58,712 bases of DNA, from positions 1-58,712 of the forward strand of contig CAYICL010000002.1 of NCBI GenBank assembly GCA_964361885.1, written 5' to 3'. A program made the position numbers and the translations under genes. Origin of the DNA: CAYICL01 sp964361885. GTDB taxonomy: Bacteria > Patescibacteriota > Microgenomatia > UBA1400 > CG1-02-47-37. Below the pieces are notes generated by a model. That model saw only the letters and a list, made by a program, of their open reading frames with translations, was not told the DNA's origin and made no database searches. Numbering within the stretch: position 1 is the stretch's first letter; every line of letters starts with the position of its first letter. Shown here piece by piece: positions 8,181-16,965 of the stretch.

Positions 8181-8708
8181 ATGAAAAAAGTTTACCTGCG
8201 CAAACAGGGTTTTACATTAGTAGAAGTATTAATGGTTTTAGGAGGAGTGGGAGTATTAGTGATAGGCGCAATGTCGTTTTTGTTTACAATTTTAAGCAAC
8301 AAGGATCAAGCAGTCGTCGAGAGTCGGGTGGTAGAACAGGTGGAGATGATGGAAGGATTGATGGGGAAAGCCGTCAGGTCAGCCAGAGGTTTGGCGGTGA
8401 GCGACGGGGGCAAGAGACTGGAAACAGAGGGAAAGGATGAGTGTCTGGTATTTAGATGGGATGAGGCAGAAAAAACAGTTAAGTACGGGAGAACAATCGG
8501 GAGCGGGTGTACTGTAGCCAGCGAGGCTAATTTAGATCTGACCAGCCGGACAGCAACGGTAGAGAATTTAAATTTTGAGATAGTCAATGCCGATGATTCG
8601 AGCCGGACAGTGGTAATTGAGATGACAGTGGCAGGGTATAGGCCATTGTGGAGTCATAGCCAAGATTTTAAATTAACTTTTATAAATGTAATTGATGAGG
8701 GGAGCTAA
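8181..8708 (+). CDS. Minor pilin (PilW/GspJ-like prepilin)
   Basis: 175 residues with leader MKKVYLRKQG and mature start FTLVEVLMVLGG (Glu+5 present). The ten-residue leader is slightly longer than in the two preceding pilins. Position after a PilV-like gene and the larger body suggest a PilW/GspJ-like minor pilin. Start codon directly follows the upstream stop, so translation is probably coupled. Confidence 0.87.
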   Translation: MKKVYLRKQGFTLVEVLMVLGGVGVLVIGAMSFLFTILSNKDQAVVESRVVEQVEMMEGLMGKAVRSARGLAVSDGGKRLETEGKDECLVFRWDEAEKTVKYGRTIGSGCTVASEANLDLTSRTATVENLNFEIVNADDSSRTVVIEMTVAGYRPLWSHSQDFKLTFINVIDEGS

Positions 8709-8710
8709 GG

Positions 8711-10057
8711 ATGAAAAATAAAGGTCAGGCAGTTTTGATTGTGGTGTTTGGGCTAGGGATGATGGCGGTGTTGTCGGCTTTAGTGTTTGCGTTTTTTGGC
8801 AGTAAAACGGTGATGCGGCAGACGAGTTTGATTGAATCAAGTAAAGCTTATTATGCGGCCCAGAGCGGGATTGAAGAGCTGATGATCAGATTAAGGAGCC
8901 ATCATAACTTTGGGAATGAGTGGGGTATGGCTTATCAGCTAGATAACGGAGCGGTGGTGTACGCGACCATTTCCGGAGATTTAAATACTAAGACAGCTAC
9001 AGCCACAGGGATTTTTAAAGATTTTACCAGAAGACTGGAAGTGGAAGTGGCGAGCAGTTCGAGCAAGGCATCGTTTTTGTTCGCGGTTCAATCCGGGGTG
9101 GGAGGGTTTGAGTTGGAGAAAAACACGGAGATCCGCGGGACGTTGGGCAGGCCGGGGAATGTTTATTCAAACGGCAATATTTTAGGAGAGAGTTTGTCAT
9201 CCGGTACTACAGGGGCAAAGGTGTTAGGCGATGTCTGGGCAGTGGGTAAAATAAGCGGTTTAACCGGTGATACCAGCGGCGGAGTTTATATTAGCGGTAA
9301 TGCTGTCGCCAATCAGTTGTTAAGATGCGCGGTTGAAGGAGATGTGGAGGCGCCGGTGGCGCCAACATCAGGCTGCAGTTATGGGGGAGAGTATAAAGCG
9401 GCAGAGAGACCGGAAAGCATGCCCATGGAGGCAGTTGATATTGAGTTTTGGGAACAACAGGCAGCCCAAGCAGCGATTTGGCCGGGGAATTGCGTGATAG
9501 ACAGTGGCGGCGGAGCGAATGATTGTTCAGGAACAGGAAAAAGATTGGGGCCAGTTAAGGTTGAGGGCAGTTTAACGATTAATTCAGGAATTAATTTAAC
9601 TTTAGCGGGGCCAGTATGGGTGGAAGGAGATATGACAATTAATTCTAATGTTGATATTCGCGTTGATGACAGCTTAGGAATAGAGGGGGTGGTGGTGGTG
9701 GTGGATTATCCAGGAGACAGGTTTGGTAAAGGTAAGATTTTAACCAGCAGTAATGTGGATTTTTTTGAAACAGCGGCAGGCGGGCCAGCGGTGTTTGTGT
9801 CGACCAATACTGAAGATAACTGCCAGGTGAATCCGGCGGTGAAAGTATCGAGCAATACTTCGACAGTGGTATTTTCGGCGCCTGATGGCTGTATATACTT
9901 TAATGCCAACTCTTTTGTAAGAGGGGTGTTAGCTAAAAAAGTTCATTTATCAGGCAATTCAGCGATTGAGTATGATCCGAGATTGGCGACAGTGATTTTA
10001 AAAACCGGTTTAGGAGGATGGGCAGTGACTAATTTTCGAGAGACAATAGGGGAGTAG
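8711..10057 (+). CDS. PilX-like pilus protein with a repetitive beta-rich body
   Basis: 448 residues. Begins MKNKGQAVLIVVFGLGMM without the Glu+5 of true pilins, then KAYYAAQSGIEELMIRLR, the segment typical of PilX/GspK-like proteins. After about residue 120 the sequence is rich in short strands with Gly, Asn, Ser and Val (for example TINSGINLTLAGPVWVEG and NSNVDIRVDDSLGIEG), which suggests a beta-helix or polymer-forming domain exposed on the surface, perhaps an adhesin or tip protein. A short (GGT)n run occurs at about 9687. Family of the C-terminal part not recognised. Confidence 0.7.
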   Translation: MKNKGQAVLIVVFGLGMMAVLSALVFAFFGSKTVMRQTSLIESSKAYYAAQSGIEELMIRLRSHHNFGNEWGMAYQLDNGAVVYATISGDLNTKTATATGIFKDFTRRLEVEVASSSSKASFLFAVQSGVGGFELEKNTEIRGTLGRPGNVYSNGNILGESLSSGTTGAKVLGDVWAVGKISGLTGDTSGGVYISGNAVANQLLRCAVEGDVEAPVAPTSGCSYGGEYKAAERPESMPMEAVDIEFWEQQAAQAAIWPGNCVIDSGGGANDCSGTGKRLGPVKVEGSLTINSGINLTLAGPVWVEGDMTINSNVDIRVDDSLGIEGVVVVVDYPGDRFGKGKILTSSNVDFFETAAGGPAVFVSTNTEDNCQVNPAVKVSSNTSTVVFSAPDGCIYFNANSFVRGVLAKKVHLSGNSAIEYDPRLATVILKTGLGGWAVTNFRETIGE

Positions 10058-10089
10058 TTGGTGTAAGATGGTAAGAAAAGGGAGAAGAG

Positions 10090-11544
10090 ATGGCCAATAA
10101 AGCTGCCCTAGGCCTAATTATTAATGACAACAGTTTAGAGCTATTAGGATTAACCTCTTTAGGAGGAGAGTTTCGAGTATCTGGTTATGCCTGGATCAGA
10201 ATTCCGGAAGGAATAGTAAAAACCGGAAAGGTAGTTGAAGTAAAAGCCCTGGCAGAAGAGATAAAGAAACTGATGGAATCGGTTAGGCCTAAGCCGATAA
10301 GAGAGTCAGTGGTATTGGGATTACCGCAAACCCAGGTGTTTTTAAAGGTGTTTACCATACCTAAATTTGAAGAAAAGGAGTTAAACGAAGCGATTGGATG
10401 GCATGTGGGATCGTTAGGGCCGGTATTACCCGAAGAAGCCTATACGAGTTATGAGCTGGTAGGTAAGGGGAAAAAGAACGAGGTTAAAGTGTTATTGGCA
10501 GCAGCCGGGAGGTTGGTAGTGGATGAGTATATTAAAGCCATGGAGTTGGCAGGAGTGGGGATTAAGGCAATTGAACCTTTGGCAATTGCCGGAGCCAGGT
10601 TAATAGACCCGGAACAGTTACTAAATAAAAGCGTTTTGAACACTCATTTGTATCGGAATAAATTGTCAGTGTCCATTTTAGTAAACGGAAAGCTTTGGTT
10701 TAGTAAAGAAATATTGGTAAGGGAAGGAGAAGGAGCAAAGATTCAGGCAGGGGTGGTAGAGTTGATTAAGTATTTTTCAGAAAGAAAAGAGAAGGATATC
10801 GCTAATGTGAGCGAGATTGTTTTTAGCGGAGACAGTCAAGGAATAGAACAGCTAAAAAGAAATTTAGTCGGATTTAAATTGCCGGTAGTAAAAGCAGAAG
10901 CAGGAATAGTTTTATCAGATACAGGAGTAATTAAAAACGCAACCGGGTTGATGTTCGCACCGATATTAGGATTGGCTATGCGCGGCGGGGTTCATCAAAA
11001 AGGGCTGATTAATTTATTGCCAGAATGGCCAAAAGAGAAAGCCAGAGTTAAACAACTGGGCCAGACGATGTCAAGGGCAGTGATTATAGTGGGAGCGGTG
11101 GTGTGGTTAACGGTGGGGGTGTGGGGGGCGGCCTGGTGGTGGTTGGGAAAAGAATATAAACGACTGGTAAATCAGAAACAAAATTTACAGACAACATTAG
11201 CCCAACAAAAGGAGACAGAGTTATTAAGCTGGGGGAATCGGTTTAATGAGACAGTGAAGACGATTGAGTTGATTGAAGGATCACGGGTGAGTTACAGCCA
11301 GGCACTTAATAGTTTGTCAGAATTAATGCCGAAAACAGTTAAGTTAACGTCTTTTACATATAATTCTCAAACCCAAAATTGGTCTTTAGCAGGAACAGCT
11401 GAAAAACGGGAAGATGTACTGGTGTTAGATCAGGCCTTAAAACAGTCGGAGTGGTTTAAGGAAGCGAGATTATATTTTTCCAGCTTAGAAAGCAGCGAGG
11501 GAATATTATTTAGATTCAGCGGAGGCGGGGATGGACGCAAATAA
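10090..11544 (+). CDS. Fused PilM-PilN type IV pilus assembly protein
   Basis: 484 residues. Residues 1 to about 310 look like the actin-like PilM (LGLIINDNSLELLGL at the N-terminus, VVLGLPQTQVFLKVFTIP, then LLAAAGRLVVDEYIKAMELAG). A membrane segment follows at about 329-352 (VIIVGAVVWLTVGVWGAAWWW) and then a PilN-like coiled coil and a small alpha/beta domain (YSQALNSLSELMPKTVKL, WSLAGTAEKREDVLVLDQAL). In most bacteria these are separate proteins that interact through the PilN cytoplasmic tail. Here the tail is replaced by a covalent link. Overlaps the PilO gene by 14 bp. Confidence 0.85.
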   Translation: MANKAALGLIINDNSLELLGLTSLGGEFRVSGYAWIRIPEGIVKTGKVVEVKALAEEIKKLMESVRPKPIRESVVLGLPQTQVFLKVFTIPKFEEKELNEAIGWHVGSLGPVLPEEAYTSYELVGKGKKNEVKVLLAAAGRLVVDEYIKAMELAGVGIKAIEPLAIAGARLIDPEQLLNKSVLNTHLYRNKLSVSILVNGKLWFSKEILVREGEGAKIQAGVVELIKYFSERKEKDIANVSEIVFSGDSQGIEQLKRNLVGFKLPVVKAEAGIVLSDTGVIKNATGLMFAPILGLAMRGGVHQKGLINLLPEWPKEKARVKQLGQTMSRAVIIVGAVVWLTVGVWGAAWWWLGKEYKRLVNQKQNLQTTLAQQKETELLSWGNRFNETVKTIELIEGSRVSYSQALNSLSELMPKTVKLTSFTYNSQTQNWSLAGTAEKREDVLVLDQALKQSEWFKEARLYFSSLESSEGILFRFSGGGDGRK

Positions 11545-12076
11545 GGGTTTAACCATAACCAGAGGACAGAAATTGTGGCTGGCTTTGGCGGTAATAGGAG
11601 CCGGGGTGAGTCTGTGGATATTGTTAGTCGCGGGGACGGTTTGGCAGGATCTGCTAAAACAAAAGAATGAAGTTGATCAGCTTAAACTTAAAGTAAAGAT
11701 AATTAATGAGTTGGAAACAGACAAGGAAGTATTAGGGCAAAGAAGTACAGAATTAGAAGATTTTTTGGTTAAGGGAGAGGAAGGGGTAGCAGAAGTGGCT
11801 AAAGCTCTAGAGCAAACGGCAGCCAGAAGCGGAGTTGAGGTAAGTTTGAGTTTTGAAGACTTTCCAGAGAAAGTGGATATTAAAGGCAAGTACCAGTTGG
11901 GTTTAGGCATGAATGTTCAAGTAGTGGGCACTTATCAAGCGGTAATTAACTGGTTACAACAAGTGGAAAGATTGCCTTATTTTGTTCAACTAGTTGAAGT
12001 TAAAATCGGTTTGCCCCGATTAAGCGGAGGGGTAAAGGCTGATTTTAACGGAACGGTTTATTTAAAAAATGAATAA
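11531..12076 (+). CDS. PilO-like pilus alignment protein
   Basis: 181 residues: membrane segment at about 17-35, a coiled coil (VDQLKLKVKIINELETDKEVL), then a ferredoxin-like domain with GLGMNVQVVGTYQAVINWLQQVERLPYFVQLVEV, the pattern of PilO/GspM proteins. Its gene overlaps both the PilMN fusion and the next small gene. It would pair with the PilN part of the upstream protein in the membrane alignment complex. Confidence 0.82.
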   Translation: MDANKGLTITRGQKLWLALAVIGAGVSLWILLVAGTVWQDLLKQKNEVDQLKLKVKIINELETDKEVLGQRSTELEDFLVKGEEGVAEVAKALEQTAARSGVEVSLSFEDFPEKVDIKGKYQLGLGMNVQVVGTYQAVINWLQQVERLPYFVQLVEVKIGLPRLSGGVKADFNGTVYLKNE

Positions 12077-12347
12077 AGATATTTACAAAGACCAAATTGC
12101 CTACTTTAAGGCCAAGCTGGGACTTTTAAGCTTATTGCTGGCGGCTTTTTTAATCGGGGAGTTTTTAGTGGGATGGCGGGAATACCAGTTAAACCGAACA
12201 CAGAAAGCGGGTGAGGCGGAGCTGACGATCGCGAGACAAAAGTTTGACGAGTTATGGCAAAAACTAACCCTGAGAACTGTGCCAGTTGAATTAGAAAGTG
12301 AAATTAGGTATGGTGAGAATATAGGAAAATTAGAACCCTTTGATTAA
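12069..12347 (+). CDS. Small membrane protein of the pilus operon, unknown
   Basis: 92 residues with a single membrane segment at about 17-33 (LGLLSLLLAAFLIGEFLVG) and a helical tail. Not recognised by family. It sits where pilP lies in the pilMNOP order but is far too short and has no lipoprotein signal, so it is at best a functional analogue. Overlaps pilO by 8 bp. Confidence 0.6.
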   Translation: MNKDIYKDQIAYFKAKLGLLSLLLAAFLIGEFLVGWREYQLNRTQKAGEAELTIARQKFDELWQKLTLRTVPVELESEIRYGENIGKLEPFD

Positions 12348-12373
12348 GGGAGAGGATGGGGGGTGAGAAAGTA

Positions 12374-12928
12374 ATGAGTATTAAGAGGTTTAACAAAATT
12401 TCCGGTTTTACTTTAGTGGAACTTTTGGTGGTCATGGCGATTTTGGGTATTTTGGCGGCGATATTAATTTTAGCGATTAATCCGGCTGAAGCCCAGAGAA
12501 AAAGCCGTGACGCAACCAGATTATCGGATATGGCCACGGTGAGGCAAGCAGTGGATTTAGCGATAGCTGACGGAAAAACATTACCAGGTACAGCGTTAGC
12601 GCCTTTTAGCGGGATATCGACGGGGAGTCGGGATACGACTGCGGCTGGTAACTGGGTAGGGATGGTTGTTTCCAAGTATTTATCAGTTTTGCCTCAGGAT
12701 CCCAGACAGAGCGCGATAGATACGACCCTCCTGTCTGATGGTACGACCACAGTGGCGGCCGGAGGGATGGTATATACCTTTGTGTCTAACGGCGACACTT
12801 ATGAGCTAAATGCTTATCTGGAGTCATCTGATAATACCGCTTTTGCTAATAATGACGGCGGTAACCAGAGTTTAAGGTTCGAGATTGGTACCAATCCTGG
12901 TTTAATTCTAGACACAGCCACGCCTTAA
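12374..12928 (+). CDS. Type IV pilin, probable major subunit
   Basis: Mature part begins FTLVELLVVMAILGILAAIL after the leader MSIKRFNKISG, a textbook prepilin with Glu+5. The body has the pattern RKSRDATRLSDMATVRQAV and ends in a conserved strand-rich C-terminus, common to CPR pilins. I place the start at 12374 rather than 12356, because GGGGTGAG lies 8 nt upstream and the resulting leader is the usual length. Last gene of the pilus operon, followed by a strong terminator. Its position just before the terminator fits a highly expressed major pilin. Confidence 0.88.
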   Translation: MSIKRFNKISGFTLVELLVVMAILGILAAILILAINPAEAQRKSRDATRLSDMATVRQAVDLAIADGKTLPGTALAPFSGISTGSRDTTAAGNWVGMVVSKYLSVLPQDPRQSAIDTTLLSDGTTTVAAGGMVYTFVSNGDTYELNAYLESSDNTAFANNDGGNQSLRFEIGTNPGLILDTATP

Positions 12929-12952
12929 TTTAGAAAGTGGAAAGTATTATTT

Positions 12953-12993
12953 AAAAGACCTGCCTGACTAAAAAAGGCGGGCGGGTCTTTTTT
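12953..12993 (+). terminator. Rho-independent terminator of the pilus operon
   Basis: AAGACC at 12955-12960 pairs with GGTCTT ahead of a run of six T, with a further GCC/GGC pairing inside and an A-rich loop. Confidence 0.85.
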
Positions 12994-13015
12994 AATGTCA
13001 AAGGAGGTGAAAAAG

Positions 13016-13498
13016 ATGAAGAAAATTATAATTTTAGGGCTGGCAACCTTGCTATTAACAGGCTGCTTAAAACAAAAAAGCACGACCGGAGAATCAAAAA
13101 TTGAAGAGTTTACCGGTAATTTAAAAGAAGCCATGGGCTTAAATTTACCGATGAAGTGTGAGTGGAGTCAAAATGAGAATTCGGGCGTATCCTATGTTAA
13201 GGGTAAAGAGATGTATATCGAGTCAACGGTGCAAGGCAAGACCGGTTATATAATTCAGAAAGATAACTGTATGTGGACGTGGAGTAAGGGTGAAACCAAG
13301 GGGCTAAAGATTTGTTCAGAGCCGGCGGAAGAGACAGAGGCAGTTAAACCGGAAGCGGGAGAGTTCCAAACCGGCGGAGTCGACTGGTCGGCAAAGTATA
13401 AGTGCGCACCGGCGGTATTTGGGGCGGACAAGTTTGAACCACCCAGCGGGATTGAGTTCCAGGATATAGCAGAGATGATGAAAGGAACGATTAATTGA
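13016..13498 (+). CDS. Small lipoprotein, unknown function
   Basis: 160 residues. Signal peptide MKKIIILGLATLLLTGC with a lipobox (LLTGC), so it is probably anchored to the membrane on its outer side. The ATG at 13016 is chosen because a perfect AAAGGAGGTGA is 6 nt upstream; the longer frame from 12995 would start inside that site. The body contains four more Cys and the pattern MYIESTVQGKTGYIIQKDN, seen in CPR lipoproteins that monitor or bind a ligand, but I do not recognise the family. Confidence 0.75.
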   Translation: MKKIIILGLATLLLTGCLKQKSTTGESKIEEFTGNLKEAMGLNLPMKCEWSQNENSGVSYVKGKEMYIESTVQGKTGYIIQKDNCMWTWSKGETKGLKICSEPAEETEAVKPEAGEFQTGGVDWSAKYKCAPAVFGADKFEPPSGIEFQDIAEMMKGTIN

Positions 13499-13526
13499 GG
13501 CGGCTTTTGGCGTGCTAAGATAAGCC

Positions 13527-14384
13527 ATGAAAAAAAAGATGGGCTTGTTTCAGTCAAGTGAATATTTAAAGATATTTGCCAAAAATTTTTGTGACGAAAA
13601 AGACGTTTTATTAAACGTTTTTGAAGCATTGGAGGATAAAGTTGTCTTTTTAGGGATGAAGCCGGTTTTAAATGGGCAGGAAGTGACTGATTATGGCGAT
13701 ATTCCAGATCCGACAGACTGGCCGGAAATTTTAAAGCAGCTAAAAGAAAAAGGTTATAAGAAACTACAACTGGATTATGTCAGGGAGGATAGTGGGACGT
13801 ACACCAAGTTTACCACCCTTCGCCAAGGCTTCGGAGTGGCACGGCAGGAAGTTTCGCCGTATATTGATTTGCCTAAGACCTGGGAAGAGTATTTGGTGAG
13901 ATTGCCAAGAAGGGAGAGAAAGGAGTTAAAAAGAAAGATCAAAAGACTGGAAGAGACAGACAGTTTTTATAGTTGCAGCGAGGAGACAGTTAAGGCAGAT
14001 TTTGAGGATTTTGTCAGGCTGCACCGGTTGAGTGATCCGCAAAAAGGTAAGTTTATGAGTGAGGAGATGAAGCAGTTTTTCTGGCAAGTAAAAACGATGC
14101 AGACGGAAGGATGGAGACAATATCTCTGTTTTTTAAAGTTAGAAAACAAGCCGGTGGCCAGCGTGATGACGTTTGAAAGCGAGAGCGAGGTGTGGCTTTA
14201 CAACTCAGGTTTTGATCCGAATTACAGCTTTTACAGCGTCGGGTTATTATTAAAGGCTTACAAGATTAAAAAGGCGATTGAAGAGGGGAAAAAAAGATAT
14301 GATTTTTTAAGAGGGGCGGAGAGGTATAAGTATGATTTGGGAGGCAAGGATTTAAGGCTTTATCGGATTGAGATAGATTTATGA
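13527..14384 (+). CDS. GNAT/FemAB-like acyltransferase (peptidoglycan bridge type)
   Basis: 285 residues of the Acetyltransf_6/FemAB-like fold: YIDLPKTWEEYLVRLPRRERKELKRKIKR, then ADFEDFVRLHRLSDPQKGKFM and the C-terminal core KPVASVMTFESESEVWLYNSGFDPNYSFYSVGLLLKAYKI in several blocks. Relatives transfer amino acids or acyl groups to cell-wall precursors or glycans. A palindromic repeat is embedded in frame at 13813-13841 (KFTTLRQGFGVARQEV). TGCTAAGAT ends 5 nt upstream of the ATG, so it may be leaderless. Substrate unknown. Confidence 0.72.
   Translation: MKKKMGLFQSSEYLKIFAKNFCDEKDVLLNVFEALEDKVVFLGMKPVLNGQEVTDYGDIPDPTDWPEILKQLKEKGYKKLQLDYVREDSGTYTKFTTLRQGFGVARQEVSPYIDLPKTWEEYLVRLPRRERKELKRKIKRLEETDSFYSCSEETVKADFEDFVRLHRLSDPQKGKFMSEEMKQFFWQVKTMQTEGWRQYLCFLKLENKPVASVMTFESESEVWLYNSGFDPNYSFYSVGLLLKAYKIKKAIEEGKKRYDFLRGAERYKYDLGGKDLRLYRIEIDL
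13813..13841 (+). repeat. In-frame palindromic repeat, CTTCG family
   Basis: A 29-bp unit with core CTTCGCCAAGGCTTCGGAG flanked by CCAC and GTGG. A near-identical copy with one extra base lies at 52658-52687 in a ribonucleotide reductase gene. Confidence 0.75.
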
Positions 14385-15110
14385 GTTGTTAATATCAGCG
14401 ATAATCGCGCAGTGGTCGGAGAGATTGCATTTAACAGACACGTTTTTGACCAAATATGGCGGAGTAGAGAAGAGGCCATCGACAACCAGCTTTAATGGGC
14501 CTGCCTGATGAAGCCGGGGATCAATCGTGGAAGCAATATTTAGTGGAAGATTGTCCTGATAAAGTGAGGCTAAAGCGTCAAAAGTGGTTTCACCCCGAGG
14601 AGAGTTAAAGTCGCCACAGAGAACAAAATCAGGAATTGTTTTTAAGATATTTAAGAGTTTTTGGAGATGCTTTTTTTGTTGAGGGGTAGATTGGCCGGTG
14701 GGAGTCCAGGTAAAGTGAGTGGTGGCAACAGTAAACGATTGGTTGTTTTTGGCAACAGTAGTCCAAAGAAGAGCGCGGCAGGAAGTGCCCGGGCCGGTAT
14801 AAGCAAGCAACGGATCGGCTTGGCCAAAGTAATATTGATGTTGAGTCTGGTTTAGGGGTAATCTGGAGAAAATGGTCATTCCCCAAACTTCTTTCTTATA
14901 GCTGCCGGACTGATAATTTTCCTGCTCGCTTAAGTACCAGAGAGGGACGAAGACTGATTGAAGATTGAGCTCTTTTTCCAGCCGGGGAATATCGGCGACA
15001 AAAACTTCCTGAAGACAGACAAGGTCAGGGTTTTGATGTTTCAAAAAAGACAGAAAACGAGCAAAATGTTTTTTACCCTCAATGTTTAAGGAAATTAGTT
15101 TTAGCGGCAT
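14379..15110 (-). CDS. Endonuclease/exonuclease/phosphatase family protein
   Basis: About 243 residues. Conserved blocks of the family are visible: LISLNIEG, LVCLQEVFV (catalytic Glu), VATTHFTW, FVLCGDFNSPRG and LSDHCAI near the C-terminus. The start at 15110 (MPLKLISLNIEG) is chosen because the longer frame to 15254 runs through a dispersed repeat and lacks homology; also TATAAT ends 6 nt before this ATG. No signal peptide, so probably cytosolic. Could be an exonuclease III-like DNase or a phosphodiesterase. Confidence 0.82.
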   Translation of the reverse strand: MPLKLISLNIEGKKHFARFLSFLKHQNPDLVCLQEVFVADIPRLEKELNLQSVFVPLWYLSEQENYQSGSYKKEVWGMTIFSRLPLNQTQHQYYFGQADPLLAYTGPGTSCRALLWTTVAKNNQSFTVATTHFTWTPTGQSTPQQKKHLQKLLNILKTIPDFVLCGDFNSPRGETTFDALASLYQDNLPLNIASTIDPRLHQAGPLKLVVDGLFSTPPYLVKNVSVKCNLSDHCAIIADINNS

Positions 15111-15122
15111 GAAGAGATTATA
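15111..15122 (-). promoter_or_regulatory. -10 element for the EEP gene, leaderless
   Basis: TATAAT on the minus strand (15122-15117) with 6 nt to the ATG at 15110. Confidence 0.5.
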
Positions 15123-15153
15123 CAGCAGGCGGGGAAATGGTATATTATTATTT

Positions 15154-15384
15154 ATGTGCCTGGTGGTGCCGCTTAAAGTTAAATCCGAAATTCGAAGCAC
15201 GAAATCCGAAGAATTTTTGATGGAAGACGGGAGAATGGTAAAAAGCTTAGTCAAGAATGTTAAGGTTGGGGACTATTTAATCTGCCAACAGGATTTGGGT
15301 ATTGAAAAAGTAAGTAAAGATAAGGCACAATTGATAAGAAATGCGTTACGAAAAGGGATCCCACTATGCATAAAGCTTCGTTAG
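15154..15384 (+). CDS. Small protein, unknown, carrying a repeat insertion
   Basis: A possible 76-residue protein. TATTAT ends 5 nt before the ATG at 15154. Residues 9-20 are encoded by the dispersed GAAATCC-type repeat, and the rest (VKNVKVGDYLICQQDLGIEK) looks like a genuine folded core. A shorter start at 15220 would avoid the repeat. It overlaps the transporter gene by 19 bp. Not recognised. Confidence 0.4.
   Translation: MCLVVPLKVKSEIRSTKSEEFLMEDGRMVKSLVKNVKVGDYLICQQDLGIEKVSKDKAQLIRNALRKGIPLCIKLR
15181..15210 (+). repeat. Solitary copy of the GAAATCC-type repeat
   Basis: AAATCCGAAATTCGAAGCAC followed by GAAATCCGAA. The same motif flanks the S23 gene at 33.6 kb and is inserted in an RNR gene at 48.0 kb. 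Confidence 0.75.
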
Positions 15385-16289
15385 GGACAGGTTTTAAACT
15401 AGCGTTAATCACAGCCGGGTTTTCAGGAGTGGCGGTGTTTCTAAACTCACTGGTAGTAAAAGCGGTTGGGGACGCGCTGGTGTTTACCACGGTCAAGAAT
15501 TTGGGAGTAGCCATAATTATCGGAGTGGTTTTGGGAGCAAGGTCGTTTAAAAGGCAGATTGATTGGAAGAGGATAGATAAGAAAGATTGGATAAGGTTGC
15601 TGATGATTGGCGTGATTGGCGGCAGTTTACCGTTTTATTTGTTTTTTAAAGGTTTGACGCTGGCTAGTCCGGTGCAAGCGGCTTTGATTCACAAAACCTT
15701 GATTTTCTGGGTGGCTTTGTATGCCGTGCCGTTTTTAAAAGAGAGAATTTCAGCGTGGCAGTGGTTGGCGCTGTTGGGAATTTTCGGTAGCAATTTTTTA
15801 ATCGGCGGCCTGCCCAGCTTTGGCGGGTGGGGAGTGGGCGAGACGATGATTTTAGGAGCCACAATTCTTTGGTCAATTGAGAATATTATTGCTAAGGTGG
15901 TTTTAAAAAGAGTCGAGGCAGACGTGGTGGTGGGAGCGAGAATGATTTTAGGTTCAATTATTTTATTGCTGGCAGTTGCGGGTAGCGGCAAATTGGGACT
16001 AGTGATGAGGTTAAACGGAGCGCAGTGGTTGATGACATTAGCTTCGGTGGGGTTATTAAGCGGTTATGTGATGAGCTGGTATCGGGCGTTAAAGCTAGTG
16101 CCGGTAACAATGGTGGCGACAGTGCTATGTTTAGCGACAGTAATAACTAATGGGCTGACTGCGGTATTTATTACTCATTCTTTAAATACGGAATTGATTT
16201 ATCAAGCTATTTTACTAGTGATATTTTCGGCAATTTTTGTAAGAGAAGCGAGGAAAGATGCAAGGATTGTTGCGGTGCGCCAGGTATAG
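15366..16289 (+). CDS. EamA/DMT-superfamily transporter
   Basis: 307 residues with about ten hydrophobic segments in two EamA repeats. Typical segments are FLKERISAWQWLALLGIFGS at the end of the first repeat and SWYRALKLVPVTMVATVLCL in the second, with a GGLPSFGGWGVGETMILGATILWS segment opening the second half. Proteins of this family export or import small metabolites such as amino acids or nucleotides; the substrate cannot be told from sequence. It overlaps the following gene by 32 bp. Confidence 0.85.
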   Translation: MHKASLGTGFKLALITAGFSGVAVFLNSLVVKAVGDALVFTTVKNLGVAIIIGVVLGARSFKRQIDWKRIDKKDWIRLLMIGVIGGSLPFYLFFKGLTLASPVQAALIHKTLIFWVALYAVPFLKERISAWQWLALLGIFGSNFLIGGLPSFGGWGVGETMILGATILWSIENIIAKVVLKRVEADVVVGARMILGSIILLLAVAGSGKLGLVMRLNGAQWLMTLASVGLLSGYVMSWYRALKLVPVTMVATVLCLATVITNGLTAVFITHSLNTELIYQAILLVIFSAIFVREARKDARIVAVRQV

Positions 16290-16956
16290 TTTTGCGCCAA
16301 ATAAGTTAAGGTATTGCGGGCCGGATAAAAATAAAGAACTGGAAGCATATTTAAAAGTCAGGGTTGAGGACCGAGGTTTAAAGCAGCTGTTGAATGATTT
16401 TAAGGTGATGTATCCGTATTTAAAACTAATCGCGGATGAAAACGGGATTGACGATCCGTTTGATGAGCGGGTAGTAGAGGCTTATTGGATCGGCAATGAA
16501 CTATTAGAAACAGTGTCAATGAAAGAGTTTTATGATCATTTAATGGAAGGGCAAGGATTAAAAAAAAGGTTTAAACAAAAGGATTTGAAGCGGATTGTAG
16601 GCAAGGTGCCGGCAGGAGCCAGAGTGCATCATTCATTCCATGTGTTTAATATTTGGAGCCGGACAGGGCATGAAGCCAGATTGCATACGGTAGAGACGAT
16701 GGATAGTTGCAGAATCTCGGCGGGAGAAGTAGTTGATTTCGGCAACGTAAAAACAAACAAATTAATTTACCAACATGGACAGTTAAGTTTTGAGCCGGCG
16801 ATTAAGGAAGTACAAAGCTTGGAAAATGGATATAAACCCGGCGATTTGGTGACGATTCATTGGAATTGGGTCTGCGAGAAAATTAATCAAAAACAGGCGG
16901 AGAATTTGGAAAAGTATACCAAGTGGCATTTAAAGTTAGCTAATACTACAATCTAA
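16258..16956 (+). CDS. DUF6390-like protein, probable hydrogenase accessory
   Basis: 232 residues: MQGLLRCARYSFAPNKLRYC at the N-terminus, a helical middle and a conserved HHSFHVFN motif, then TMDSCRISAGEVV. I believe this matches DUF6390, but the name is from memory and unchecked. Its position directly before a hydrogenase maturation protease and near NiFe hydrogenase subunits suggests an accessory role in hydrogenase assembly. The His and Cys residues could bind metal. GAGGAAAG precedes the ATG, inside the end of the transporter gene. Confidence 0.6.
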   Translation: MQGLLRCARYSFAPNKLRYCGPDKNKELEAYLKVRVEDRGLKQLLNDFKVMYPYLKLIADENGIDDPFDERVVEAYWIGNELLETVSMKEFYDHLMEGQGLKKRFKQKDLKRIVGKVPAGARVHHSFHVFNIWSRTGHEARLHTVETMDSCRISAGEVVDFGNVKTNKLIYQHGQLSFEPAIKEVQSLENGYKPGDLVTIHWNWVCEKINQKQAENLEKYTKWHLKLANTTI

Positions 16957-16965
16957 TATGTTTCG

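Noticed and set aside
8117..8440. 107-residue frame overlapping two pilin genes
   Set aside because: Arg/Gly-rich composition typical of an out-of-frame shadow; both overlapping pilin frames have clear prepilin signals.
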